In this document: positions 9,714-18,324 of the stretch, one piece after another
Layout: each line of letters starts with the position of its first letter
How positions within the stretch are numbered: the first letter of the stretch is position 1
Assembly (NCBI RefSeq): GCF_003427025.1
Contig: NZ_QVAI01000009.1
Span: 186,001-250,000 of the forward strand
Length of the DNA: 64,000 bases
Reading direction: 5' to 3'
Origin: Jiangella endophytica
GTDB lineage: Bacteria > Actinomycetota > Actinomycetes > Jiangellales > Jiangellaceae
Notes under the pieces: model-generated
Told to the model about the DNA's origin: nothing
Seen by the model: only the letters and a program-made list of their open reading frames with translations
Databases searched by the model: none
Made by a program: the position numbers and the translations under genes

Positions 9714-9859
9714 CGAGAGCCCGGCCCACCGTCACACCAATCACTCCTGTCGCCAGGGTCAACTCCTGTCGCATCGAGACCTTGTCGGACCCTGCCCTTA
9801 CCGTCTTGATCAGCGGGGAGGAGAGCTCGCCGCGGAAGGCGTGAGAGGGAGGGACGGTC

Positions 9860-10102
9860 ATGCACATCGACTGCGATCGCTGCGAGATGCGGGGACTGGC
9901 GTGTTCTGACTGCGTGGTCTCGGTGCTCCTGGGGCCCATCGACACCGAGCTGGGTGGCGAGGAGCGCCAGGCGCTGGGAGTGCTCGCCGAGGCCGGTCTG
10001 GTGCCGCCGCTTCGGCTCGTCGTGACAGAGAGTGACGCCGGCGCGAGAAAAACGGCCGAAACCCCCGCGAGGGATTTGCGGGAGGCGCGTGAGGCTGGCT
10101 AG
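9860..10102 (+). CDS. Small conserved cysteine-rich actinobacterial protein
   Basis: 80-residue protein starting MHIDCDRCEMRGLACSDCVV, with four cysteines in the first 18 residues that could bind a metal, then a helical middle. Strong ribosome site GAGGGAGGGA before the ATG. Small proteins of this type precede NlpC/P60 genes in Streptomyces and relatives; function unknown. The stop is 46 bases before the next start, so the two genes are probably co-transcribed. Confidence 0.85.
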   Translation: MHIDCDRCEMRGLACSDCVVSVLLGPIDTELGGEERQALGVLAEAGLVPPLRLVVTESDAGARKTAETPARDLREAREAG

Positions 10103-10148
10103 GCTCCCGGCCCAGGTGCCTGTATCCAGCCCCGAAGGAAGGACCAGA

Positions 10149-11213
10149 GTGCCTGAGCCAGGTGGTCACCCCCGCCGTCCGCGCCGTGCGCTTGTCGCGC
10201 TGTGCACCGCTGCTGTCAGCGTCACCGGAGGAATGACCCTCATCACCCAGAGCAGCGCCGATCCGAAGCTGACGATCCCCGAGGTCAGGGAACAGGTCGA
10301 CGCCCTGTATCACCAGGCGGAGCAGGCGACGGAGCGGTACAACGCCGCCACCGACGAGCTCACCGAGGTACAGCGCCGCATCGAGCGGGCGCAGGCGTCG
10401 GTCGAGCGGCAGCAGAGCGCCGTCGACGCCGTCAGGGCGCAGATCGGCGCCTATGCCGCGGCCACGTACCGGTCCGGCGGCATCATCGACCCGACGTTGC
10501 AGACGCTGCTGGCCGAGAGCCCCGAGGACTTCCTCGCGCAGGCCTCGGTCATGAACGCGTTCGCCGGGCAGCAGGCCGACAGTCTGGCCAGCGCCGCCGA
10601 CGTCAGTCGCAGCTACGAGGCGGCGCGGCTCATGGCCGACGAGGAGCTGACCCGCCAGCAGGCCATCGAGGCCACGCTCGAGTCGGAGAAGGCGAACGTC
10701 GAGAAGCTGCTCGACGACGCCCAGGACATCCTCGACCAGTTGGAGGCCGAGGAGCTCGAGCAGCTCGAAGAGGACCGCGAGGAGAACGCCGAGATCCCCG
10801 ATCGCGGCGAGGACGACGAGGGCGAAGAGGAAGAGGAGACTCCCTCCGACCCGCCGCCGGTGTCCGGCCGGGCGGGTGTCGTGGTCGAGTTCGCGATGGC
10901 GCAGCGCGGCGACCCGTACGTCTGGGGCGGCAACGGGCCGGACGGCTGGGACTGCTCGGGTCTCACGTCCGCCGCCTGGGCCGAGGCCGGAGTCAGCCTG
11001 CCGCGCTCGTCCGGCTCCCAGATCGGCGTCGGCACCCGCGTCTCGAAGAGCCAGCTCGAGCCCGGCGACCTCGTCTTCTACTACAGCCCCATCAGCCACG
11101 TCGGCATCTACATCGGCGACGGCCAGATCGTGCACGCCACCCACCCGGGTGACGTCGTGAGCGTCGACGACGTCGACCTCATGCCGTTCGCCGGCGCCAC
11201 CCGGCCGGGCTGA
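10149..11213 (+). CDS. Secreted NlpC/P60 peptidoglycan hydrolase with coiled coil (RipA-like)
   Basis: 354-residue cell-wall hydrolase expected to cut the D-Glu-diaminopimelate bond in the peptide stem. An N-terminal signal segment (basic PRRPRRA then hydrophobic LVALCTAAVSV) is followed by a long coiled coil (residues about 45-220), a highly acidic linker, and the C-terminal NlpC/P60 domain with C269 in WDCSGL and H317 in SHVGIYIG. The coiled coil is the type that holds RipA-class enzymes inactive until an FtsX-like partner acts. GTG start at 10149, chosen for GAAGGAAGGA upstream. A strong terminator follows. Confidence 0.95.
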   Translation: MPEPGGHPRRPRRALVALCTAAVSVTGGMTLITQSSADPKLTIPEVREQVDALYHQAEQATERYNAATDELTEVQRRIERAQASVERQQSAVDAVRAQIGAYAAATYRSGGIIDPTLQTLLAESPEDFLAQASVMNAFAGQQADSLASAADVSRSYEAARLMADEELTRQQAIEATLESEKANVEKLLDDAQDILDQLEAEELEQLEEDREENAEIPDRGEDDEGEEEEETPSDPPPVSGRAGVVVEFAMAQRGDPYVWGGNGPDGWDCSGLTSAAWAEAGVSLPRSSGSQIGVGTRVSKSQLEPGDLVFYYSPISHVGIYIGDGQIVHATHPGDVVSVDDVDLMPFAGATRPG

Positions 11214-11233
11214 CCCCACGCCAGACAGCACGA

Positions 11234-11270
11234 GAGCCGGACGCCTCAGGGCGTCCGGCTCATTTCTTTC
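11234..11270 (+). terminator. Rho-independent terminator of the NlpC/P60 gene
   Basis: Perfect 12-bp stem GAGCCGGACGCC (11234-11245) and its complement (11250-11261) around a TCAG loop, followed by ATTTCTTTC. It lies 20 bases after the stop. Confidence 0.92.
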
Positions 11271-11369
11271 CATCCGGTGACGAGACCGGACGAGCCGCCC
11301 GTGACGCCATTGTCACGGGCGCTCGCTCCACCGGTTGCTCTCGCGGTGCAACCGCTGATCGGTGCGACG

Positions 11370-11504
11370 TCAGCCGACGCTGATGGCGTGTGCCAACTGC
11401 CAGCTGATGAACCACGTGCCAGCCAGGATCACTGCGAACACGGCCAGCCGCATCAGAGCGCTCTCGATGCGCAGAGAACTCCGTTGCTGTAGTGCGTCAC
11501 GCAT
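11370..11504 (-). CDS. 44-residue membrane peptide downstream of the two-component system
   Basis: Small open frame, ATG at 11504 to TGA at 11370. The product starts MRDALQQRSSLRIESALMRL and then has one clear membrane helix (LAVFAVILAGTWFISWQLA), ending AISVG. GGGGGTGA lies six bases upstream of the ATG, a good ribosome site. It follows the response-regulator gene on the same strand by 210 bases, and that gap holds the GTCAC array. No family recognised. It could be a small membrane sensor or target of the neighbouring two-component system; this is inference from position. Confidence 0.6.
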   Translation of the reverse strand: MRDALQQRSSLRIESALMRLAVFAVILAGTWFISWQLAHAISVG

Positions 11505-11635
11505 GGTCGATCACCCCCGGACTTCTCAACCTCATACCGGCAGGTCGAACACCGGCCTACATCAAGGATGAGGTCAGATGACTTCGGGGTCGATGGAGCG
11601 AGCGTCTACTTACGTATCGACCGAACGGGGGATGT

Positions 11636-11715
11636 GCGTCACAGTCGGTGACGGCGCGTCACGCAGTGTCACAGGAACCGGCCCGATGTCACGGCGGCGC
11701 GTCCGCGTGTCACAT
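11636..11715. promoter_or_regulatory. Helically phased GTCAC array (candidate regulator binding region)
   Basis: Five direct GTCAC elements begin at 11638, 11658, 11668, 11688 and 11709, spaced 20, 10, 20 and 21 bases, i.e. near whole turns of B-DNA; one inverted GTGAC sits at 11648. The fullest form is GCGTCACAG. It lies upstream of the 44-residue peptide gene. The same element occurs twice, as CTGTGACGC, at 14084 and 14092 upstream of the histidine kinase gene. Confidence 0.5.
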
Positions 11716-12362
11716 TACCCCGGTTGCGCCTCTTCGCCATTGCTCAACAGCCCAGCTCGTACCGCGGCCATGATCGCCTGGGCCCGGTTGGACGCGTTCA
11801 GCTTGTCGTAGAGCTTCGAGACGTGGGTCTTCGTGGTCGATTCGCTGATGTACAGCTTGCGGGCGATGCTCGACACGCCGAGACCGTCGGCGAGCAGGTC
11901 GAGCACCTCGCGCTCGCGCCGAGTCAGCTGCGGCCCGGTGGGGTGCAGGCGGCGCTGCATGGCCTCGGCCAGGCCGTCGGCGACGAACGCGGACGGGGTG
12001 GCGGCGGCATGGCGGGCGGCGGCGACGACGTCGTCGCTGGGGGAGCTCTTCGGCACGAACGCCGACGCGCCGGCGTCGAGTGCGCCGAACAGGTGGTCGT
12101 CGCCGGCATACATGGTGAGGATGACCAGGCCGATGTCGCCGCGGGTCTCCCTGAGCTTCTGCGCCAGCTCCAGGCCGCTGCCATCGGGAAGCCGGATGTC
12201 GATGACCGCCACCGTGGGTTGGGTCGCCTCGGCCAGCTTGTGCGCCTCGGCGACGGTGGCGGCCTCGCCGACCACGGTGAATCCCGCGTCTCGCTCGAAG
12301 GCGCGGCGCAGACCTTGGCGGATGAGCTCGTGGTCGTCCACGAGCATGACCGACATGGGCAC
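11715..12362 (-). CDS. NarL/LuxR-family response regulator
   Basis: 215-residue response regulator. Receiver domain residues 1-120 with acidic LVDDHE near the start, D55 in VIDIRLPDG as the phosphorylation site, and K in FVPKSS. The LuxR-type helix-turn-helix follows (LTRREREVLDLLADGLGVSSIARKL). The GTG at 12362 is chosen because GAGAGGGG lies seven bases upstream; an ATG six bases later is the alternative. The gene starts 4 bases after the histidine kinase stop and forms an operon with it. Confidence 0.95.
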   Translation of the reverse strand: MPMSVMLVDDHELIRQGLRRAFERDAGFTVVGEAATVAEAHKLAEATQPTVAVIDIRLPDGSGLELAQKLRETRGDIGLVILTMYAGDDHLFGALDAGASAFVPKSSPSDDVVAAARHAAATPSAFVADGLAEAMQRRLHPTGPQLTRREREVLDLLADGLGVSSIARKLYISESTTKTHVSKLYDKLNASNRAQAIMAAVRAGLLSNGEEAQPG

Positions 12363-12366
12363 GGTG

Positions 12367-13941
12367 TTACCCCTCTCCATGAACAACGTTGCCGAGGGAT
12401 ACGTCGACGACCGTACCGCTCTCGGGCCTGTCTTCGATGACGAGTGTGGCGCCCACTCGCCGGGCACGCTCGGCCATGATCTCCAGACCGTAGCGGCCCC
12501 GTGGCTGCTCCCGCATGCCCATGCCGTCATCGACGACGCGAATCTGCGCATTGGGCGGGCTGACGGACACAGTGACCCACAGGTTCTTCGCCTTCGCGTG
12601 CTTGCGCACGTTGGTGATGGCCTCCTGGCCGATGCGCAGCAGCTCGGCCTCGACCTCGGGGCGCAGGCGGTCGTGCTCCTCCTGGTGCACGAGGTGGACC
12701 TTGAGCCCGGCCTGGGCGCCCACCTGGCGGGCGTAGGCCGACAACGACGTGCCGAGGCCGCCGTCGTGGTCGAGGTCGCTGCGCAGGTCGAAGATCGAGT
12801 GCCGCAGGTTGGACAGGATGCGCGTGAGTTCCTGCCGCAGGGTGGTCGACAACGACTTCGCGTCGGCGTCGGTGGTGCGTGCGATGAGGTCGTCGACGAG
12901 GTAGCCGAGCGAGGTCAGCTCCTGGGCGATGCCGTCGTGGATCTCCCGGGCCAGCCGGCGCCGCTCCTCGCGGGTGGCCAGCTCGCGTACCTCGTCGAAG
13001 AGCAGCGCGGTCTCCAGCCGCAGCGCGCCCTCGTCGGTGGAGCTGACGAGCACCTGCAGCTCGTCGGACGAGACCTGGTCGGGCACGTCGGCGACGATGA
13101 CGCCCATCGTCCGCGACCCGACCCGCAGCGGCAGCACGACGCGGTAGCCGCGCCGCCCGTTCGGGGTCCAGGCCGGTGTCTCGCTGCTCCACGCCTCCAG
13201 GACGACGGGATCGCGCTCGGCGCCGAGCAGCCAGCCGTCGTCCTCGCCGCGGTGGGCGAGCGGGAACAGGTTGCCGCCCTCGCGCCGCACCAGCAGCGCG
13301 GCCCGGCGTACGGCGAGCGGCCCCGCGACGTTGTCGAGCAGGCCTTCGGCGAGCGTGCCGGGGTCGAGGCCGACGGAGAGCCGGCGCGACACCACCCGCA
13401 GTTCGGACAGCAGCCGGTACGCGGCGGCGTAACGGCCGCCGTCGGCGATCTGGATGCTGTCGAGCCGCAGCACCCACGCACCGATGGCGCCGGTGGCGAA
13501 GATGATGACGACCCAGACGGAGACGCTGCCGAACGTGGGCAGCTCGATCAGGTTGCCGCCCGCGAGGACGTTGCCGATGGCCAGGCCGATCGCGCCGGTG
13601 AGTGTGGTGATGGCGGTGCCCATGATGCTGCCGGCGAGGCCGGCGGCGAACGCGGGCACCAGCAGGTACGGGAGCGCGAGGTACGCCTCGGGCAGCCCGA
13701 GCCCGACGATGATCGACGCCAACGCCATCTCCGCGGCCACCCGTACGCGGGTGCGGGGGAGGATGCGCTCGGAGATGGCTGCCGCCAGCGCGACGAGGGC
13801 CAGCGCGCCCAGCCACCACCAGTCGGTGACGACGCTGCGGGCCGACCCGGTCAGGGCGATGACGAGCGCCAGCATGCCGGGCCGCGCGACTGCCACGCCA
13901 TGCCAATGCCGCTGGACTGAATCGGGGGCCCACACACTCAC
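12367..13941 (-). CDS. Sensor histidine kinase (HisKA_3 type, membrane-bound, GAF-like)
   Basis: About 524-residue membrane sensor kinase, partner of the downstream regulator. Five to six hydrophobic segments occupy residues 20-190, followed by a GAF-like region, the phosphoacceptor helix with H in LAREIHDGIAQEL, and an HATPase_c domain with the N box GQEAITNVRKHA and G box VVDDGMGM. The layout resembles LiaS/DegS-type kinases that sense membrane state. The start is uncertain: GTG at 13941 puts the first helix near the N-terminus, but no Shine-Dalgarno is visible there, and GTG at 14049 is possible. Confidence 0.88.
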   Translation of the reverse strand: MSVWAPDSVQRHWHGVAVARPGMLALVIALTGSARSVVTDWWWLGALALVALAAAISERILPRTRVRVAAEMALASIIVGLGLPEAYLALPYLLVPAFAAGLAGSIMGTAITTLTGAIGLAIGNVLAGGNLIELPTFGSVSVWVVIIFATGAIGAWVLRLDSIQIADGGRYAAAYRLLSELRVVSRRLSVGLDPGTLAEGLLDNVAGPLAVRRAALLVRREGGNLFPLAHRGEDDGWLLGAERDPVVLEAWSSETPAWTPNGRRGYRVVLPLRVGSRTMGVIVADVPDQVSSDELQVLVSSTDEGALRLETALLFDEVRELATREERRRLAREIHDGIAQELTSLGYLVDDLIARTTDADAKSLSTTLRQELTRILSNLRHSIFDLRSDLDHDGGLGTSLSAYARQVGAQAGLKVHLVHQEEHDRLRPEVEAELLRIGQEAITNVRKHAKAKNLWVTVSVSPPNAQIRVVDDGMGMREQPRGRYGLEIMAERARRVGATLVIEDRPESGTVVDVSLGNVVHGEG

Positions 13942-14083
13942 AGGCGGCAGTTTGCCGTAAAACTTCGATCCGCGAGTTCCGAATCGCGGCATGTGCCCGT
14001 ACTTCGAGACATCAACTGGATCATGGAAACGTGATCTGCCCCACAGCACGGTTCGTTACTGGCAGTGACGGCTCCGAAACTCA

Positions 14084-14100
14084 CTGTGACGCTGTGACGC
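14084..14100. promoter_or_regulatory. Tandem CTGTGACGC element upstream of the histidine kinase operon
   Basis: Two copies of CTGTGACGC, 8 bases apart, in the leader region of the kinase/regulator operon; a further GTGAC begins at 14065 (21 bases away). They match in inverse orientation the GCGTCACAG at 11636, suggesting one regulator controls both places. Confidence 0.4.
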
Positions 14101-14191
14101 CGTTCTCGCTTCGAGTCGCGCGGTGACCGGAAGTAGGTTATAGGCCCGATTCGGGCGGTGCCATTGCGCCGTCGAAACGGACATCACCGGC

Positions 14192-15316
14192 TCAGCCGCG
14201 GGGGTCGGCGACGGTGCCGGGGAAGAGGATCGTACCCGTCCGCGTGTCGGAGATGGCGAACGCGAACGGCCGGTCCACACGGAACCCGAGACCCGCGGAG
14301 GTCGGCATCATGCCGCCGGTGACGGGGGCCGCCTCGGTGCCGGCCTCGTCGACTCGGAGGTAGGTCTTCTGCACGACCGGACCGAGGAACGGGTTCTCCG
14401 GCGACATCGGCGTGAAATCGCCGCCCGGGCCGAACGCGCTGCCCATGCCGAGGGCGGTGAGGGCGTCGTTCAGCTCCGCCTTCCACACCAGTTCGAACCG
14501 CGGCAGCGCCAGCTCGCCGATCTTCTGCGGCTGCAGTGCGGCGACGGCCGCGGCCCACTCGGTGGCGTCGAGCGATGCGAGCAGTTGCGGCAGCGGCACG
14601 TCGTCGTCGGGGAGCAGCACGTCCATGGCGTAGCGCTCGTCCTCGCCGTACGGGAGTCGCAGCAACTGGTAGCCGTCGCGCTGGACGAGCGGGAGTGAGA
14701 CCTCGGTGCGGTGCATGAAGGGGACCACGGCGGACGGGCCGTCGGACAGCCGGAAGGCGCCGTCGCGGGTGTCGTCGGGGTCGAACGGCGTGGTCCAGGT
14801 GCCGAGGAAGTAGACCGCGTTCAGGAGCACCAGGACGGCGTCGCCGCTGGGCAGCCCGAGGTCCTCGGCGATGCCGGTGATGCGGTCCTCGGTCTGGTCG
14901 CGCACCCAGGCGTCGATCTCGTCGGCGGTCTCCTGCGACGCGAGGTCGGCGTCGTCGACGGTGGCGCCGGCCAGCTCGCGCAGCAGCGCGCCGACGCGGA
15001 CGTCGCGGGCGTCGTCGAGGTGCAGTACCGCGGCCAGTTCGTCCGCCGTCTGCCCGCCGGCCCCGGCCAGCACGATGGCCAGCAGCGCGGCCACCGGCGA
15101 CGTGACGGTGTTCTCGGTGCCGTCGCTCAGCCGGCCCAGCAGATCGAAGCCGAACTGGTTGACCGACGCCCCGACGGCACCGGCGTCGGCCGGCGCGAGG
15201 TCGGCCACCAGCTCCATCCGGGCCGCGGCCGCGGCGCCGTCGCCGGGACGAGGGCCGGGCGCCTGAGCCGTCCCGCAGGCCGCCAGCAGCCCACCGGCCA
15301 GCACGCCGGCGATCAA
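14192..15316 (-). pseudogene. Decayed serpin lipoprotein gene
   Basis: Paralogue of the serpin at 15358 with about 70% similarity by eye. The natural start at 15331 (ATG GCG) is followed at once by an in-frame TAG (15323-15325); translation could restart only at a TTG at 15316, giving 374 residues with lipobox LLAACG. Relative to its neighbour it lacks 33 residues (neighbour residues about 140-172), which cover the helix and the s2A strand of the serpin core, and two residues in helix B. The reactive-loop hinge GTEAAP has a proline where small residues are required. I expect it to be non-functional, though the frame is otherwise kept, so recent decay or a non-inhibitory product are both possible. 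Confidence 0.7.
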
Positions 15317-15357
15317 CCGCGTCTACGCCATGTCGGGGCCCCGTAGGTGCGTGCGGC

Positions 15358-16647
15358 TCAGCCGCGCGGGTCGGTGACCGCTCCGAGGAAGACGATGGTG
15401 CCCGTCTGGCTGTCGGAGATGGTGAACGCGAACGGCCGGTCGACGCGGAAATTCTCGCCGGCCGAGCTGCGGGTGACCCCGCCGGTGACGGCCGCGGCCT
15501 CGGTGCCGGCCTCGTCGACCCGGATGTAGGTCTTGTGCACGACGGAGTCGAGCGTCTGCGGGTACGCCGACATCGGCCGGAAGTCGGCGTCCTGGAAGGC
15601 CGGGCCCATGCCGAGCGCCGTCAGCGCGTCGCCGAGGTCGGCGTCCCACTGCAGCTCGAACTTCGGCACCGCGACGGTCTGCAGCTCCTGCGGCGTCAGG
15701 GCGGCGACGGCGGCGGCCCATTCGGAGGCGTCGAGCGACGACAGCAGCCGCGGCAGCCCGGCCGCGTCGTCGGGGAGCAGGATCTCCATGCCGAACCGCC
15801 CGTCGGCGCCGTAGGGGAGGCGCAGCATGGAGTAGCCGTCGCGCTGGACGAACGGCAGCGTCTGTCCGCGCAGGAACATCAGCGGCACGTCGGCGCTGCC
15901 GCCGTCGGGCAGCGTGAACTCCTGCGCCTGGGTGTCGGCCGGATCGAACTGCGTGGTCCAGGTGCCGAGGAAGTACACCGCGTTGACCAGCACCATCGCC
16001 GCCGACGGGTCGGGCAGGCCGAGGTCGCCGGCGATGCCGTCGATGCGGTCTTCGGTGTGCTCGCGCACCCAGGCGTCGATCTCGTCGGCGGTCGACTGGG
16101 CGCCGAGGTCGGCCTCGTCGACGGTCGCGCCGAAGGAGTCGCGCACGAACGACAGGTAGTCGTCCTCGAACGGCACGCCCTGCTGCGCCCACAGCGCGTT
16201 GGCCGGTGCCAGCGTGACGTCGGAGGTGTCGGCCAGCTGTTGAAGCAGCTGACCGACCCGGACGTCGCGGGGGTCGTCGAGATGCAGCGTGGCGGCCATG
16301 GCCTCGGCCGTCTGCCCGCCGGCTCCGGCCAGCACCATGGCCAGCAGCGAGGCGACGGAGACGGGGGAGGTGACGGTGTTCTCGGTGCCGTCGTTCAGGC
16401 GGCCGAGCAGGTCGAAGCCGAACTGGTTGACCGACGCGCCGACGGTGCCGGCGTCGGCCGGCGCGAGATCGGCGACGACGTCGATGCGCGGCGCTGGTCC
16501 CGGGTCGGGCGTGGGCGTCTCGGTGACCGCGTCGGAGCCGACCACCAAGCTGTCACTGCCGCCGTCGTCCCGGGCCGAGGTGGAGCCGCAGCCGGCGACG
16601 AGCAACGCACCGGCGAGCACCGCGGTGACCACGCGGGGCAGGGACAT
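15358..16647 (-). CDS. Secreted serpin (serine protease inhibitor) lipoprotein
   Basis: 429-residue serpin. Lipobox LVAGC (C20) predicts attachment to the outer face of the membrane; a Pro/Thr-rich spacer follows. Core signatures are present: NTVTSPVSVASLLAMVLAGA (helix B), LVNAVYFLGTW (strand 3A) and FRVDRPFAFTI near the C-terminus. The hinge EAGTEAAAVT is the small-residue type needed for inhibition; an arginine (VTRSS) lies at or within two residues of the expected P1 site, which would suit a trypsin-like target. The ATG at 16647 follows GGAGGTGCG. It is 22 bases behind the cytochrome b paralogue, so probably co-transcribed. Confidence 0.9.
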   Translation of the reverse strand: MSLPRVVTAVLAGALLVAGCGSTSARDDGGSDSLVVGSDAVTETPTPDPGPAPRIDVVADLAPADAGTVGASVNQFGFDLLGRLNDGTENTVTSPVSVASLLAMVLAGAGGQTAEAMAATLHLDDPRDVRVGQLLQQLADTSDVTLAPANALWAQQGVPFEDDYLSFVRDSFGATVDEADLGAQSTADEIDAWVREHTEDRIDGIAGDLGLPDPSAAMVLVNAVYFLGTWTTQFDPADTQAQEFTLPDGGSADVPLMFLRGQTLPFVQRDGYSMLRLPYGADGRFGMEILLPDDAAGLPRLLSSLDASEWAAAVAALTPQELQTVAVPKFELQWDADLGDALTALGMGPAFQDADFRPMSAYPQTLDSVVHKTYIRVDEAGTEAAAVTGGVTRSSAGENFRVDRPFAFTISDSQTGTIVFLGAVTDPRG

Positions 16648-16669
16648 GAGCGCACCTCCGGAGGACGAG

Positions 16670-18235
16670 TCAACCATGCTCCTTCACTTGGACGTCGCCG
16701 GAGACTGCTCGGTTGCCGGGGAGATCGGCGAAGTAGAAGCGTGCGGCGACCGCGCGGCGCCGGTCCGCGCGGTAGCGCGGGTTCGGGATGCCGCCCGGGT
16801 CGGCCGCCGGGTCGGCCGCCGCGCCGGCCCCGGCGGGCACCAGCGCCTCGCGCGGCGCCCGTCGCTGGGCCTCCCGCGCCGTCAGCGGCCGGTGCAGCTC
16901 GCTGAACCCGCCCTCGGCGCTGACGACGACGATCCCGGTCGCGTGCCCGTGCCGAAGCTCCTCCAGGTCGCGCAGCCGCAGGCCCAGGCAGATCCGCTTC
17001 GCCGCCCAGAACGCCAGCGGTGGCGCGACGACGACGGCGGCCTGCAGGAACCGGACCAGCGGGTCGAGCGGGATGTGCAGCAGCGTGGCGAGGACGTCGC
17101 TGGCGCCGGCGAGCCACAGCACCAGGTAGAACGCGACGAACGCCGCCACCAGCCCCGTGCGTACCGGCAGGTCGCGGGGCCGGTCGAGCACGTCGGGGTC
17201 GCGGCGGTCGCCGGTGGCCCACTGCTCGAACCACGGGTACAGCGCGAGCGTCCCCAGCAGCACGCCCGGCAGCACCATGACCGGGATGACGACGCTCAGC
17301 GTCAGCGTGTGGCCGAACACGCCGACCTCCCACGGCGGCATCAGCCGCACCGCTCCGTCGAGGAACCCGAGGTACCACGGCGGCCGGCTGCCGGCCGGCG
17401 CCTGCGCGGCGTCGAAGGGGCCCCACAGCCAGACCGGGTTGACCTGGACGGCCGCCGCCATCGCGACGATGCCGCCGGAGATCAGCAGGGCCAGCCCGCC
17501 CATCCGCACGGCGTACCTGCGCGGCGGGTCGCCGTCCACCCCGGACGAAGCGCGCCACCGCCGGTACACGAGCAGCGCCACGACCGCGCCCAGCCCGATG
17601 ATGAGGGCCGGCAGCACCCAGACGTGGATCGTGTTCAACCGGCCGATGATCTGGTCGCCCGGGAACTCGTTGCCGAACACCAGCCACGACAGCCAGGTCC
17701 CGGCCACCGGCGTGGCCAGCAGGTACCCCTCCGTGACCCGCAGCCCGGTGCCGGACTGCAGGTCGTCGGGCAGCGAGTGGCCCAGGTAGGCCTCGGCGAT
17801 GCTCAGCACCAGGAGCGCCAGCAGGATCAGCCAGATCATCCGCCGGTAGCCGCGGAACGCGCCGGCGAGGAACGTCCGCAGCAGGTATGCCGACAGCGCC
17901 GCGATGAACACCAGCGACGCCCAGTGGTGCACCTGGCGGACCAGCAGCCCGCCCGGCACCTCCAGCGAGATGCGCACCGTCGACGCGTACGCCTCGGACA
18001 TCGGCACGCCACGCAGCGGCGCGTAGTCGCCGGTGTACACGACCGGCCGCATCGACGGCTCGAACCAGAACGCCAGCAGGACACCGGACACCAGCACCAG
18101 CAGGAAGCTGACGACGGCCAGCGGGACGAACAGGTCCGTCCATCGCCGTGGTCCTCGGATCCGGGCCGGCCGGCCGTGCCGGTCGGCCAGGCCGACCACC
18201 GCGGTGACCATCCGGTGTTTCGTCAGGTCGGGCAT
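16670..18235 (-). CDS. Cytochrome b paralogue lacking heme-bH ligands
   Basis: 521-residue membrane protein of the QcrB family, not next to Rieske or cytochrome c genes. It keeps the first histidine of each heme pair, H103 (QVHHW) and H204 (NTIHVW), which bind heme bL. The partners for heme bH are gone: Y117 replaces the helix B histidine seen as H122 in the QcrB at 1-661, and positions 218-219 in helix D are valines. The Qo motif, normally PEWY or PDWY, is P285-PWY, without the acid. So it probably binds one heme and has no normal Q cycle. The ATG at 18235 follows GAGGAGTGC. Role unknown. Confidence 0.88.
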   Translation of the reverse strand: MPDLTKHRMVTAVVGLADRHGRPARIRGPRRWTDLFVPLAVVSFLLVLVSGVLLAFWFEPSMRPVVYTGDYAPLRGVPMSEAYASTVRISLEVPGGLLVRQVHHWASLVFIAALSAYLLRTFLAGAFRGYRRMIWLILLALLVLSIAEAYLGHSLPDDLQSGTGLRVTEGYLLATPVAGTWLSWLVFGNEFPGDQIIGRLNTIHVWVLPALIIGLGAVVALLVYRRWRASSGVDGDPPRRYAVRMGGLALLISGGIVAMAAAVQVNPVWLWGPFDAAQAPAGSRPPWYLGFLDGAVRLMPPWEVGVFGHTLTLSVVIPVMVLPGVLLGTLALYPWFEQWATGDRRDPDVLDRPRDLPVRTGLVAAFVAFYLVLWLAGASDVLATLLHIPLDPLVRFLQAAVVVAPPLAFWAAKRICLGLRLRDLEELRHGHATGIVVVSAEGGFSELHRPLTAREAQRRAPREALVPAGAGAAADPAADPGGIPNPRYRADRRRAVAARFYFADLPGNRAVSGDVQVKEHG

Positions 18236-18324
18236 GCCGCACTCCTCGCGATCGCTCCTGTACCTAGGACTGGCGCGGGCCGCGGATTGTGACATGACGT
18301 CCATCACGTCCGTAGGCTGCGGAG

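Noticed and set aside
10030..10148. c-di-AMP riboswitch before the NlpC/P60 gene
   Set aside because: Such switches occur before this gene class, but the conserved core is not visible and the upstream gene fills the space.
11277..11571. Plus-strand short frames after the terminator
   Set aside because: They are antisense to the 44-residue membrane peptide, which has the better ribosome site and a clear membrane helix.
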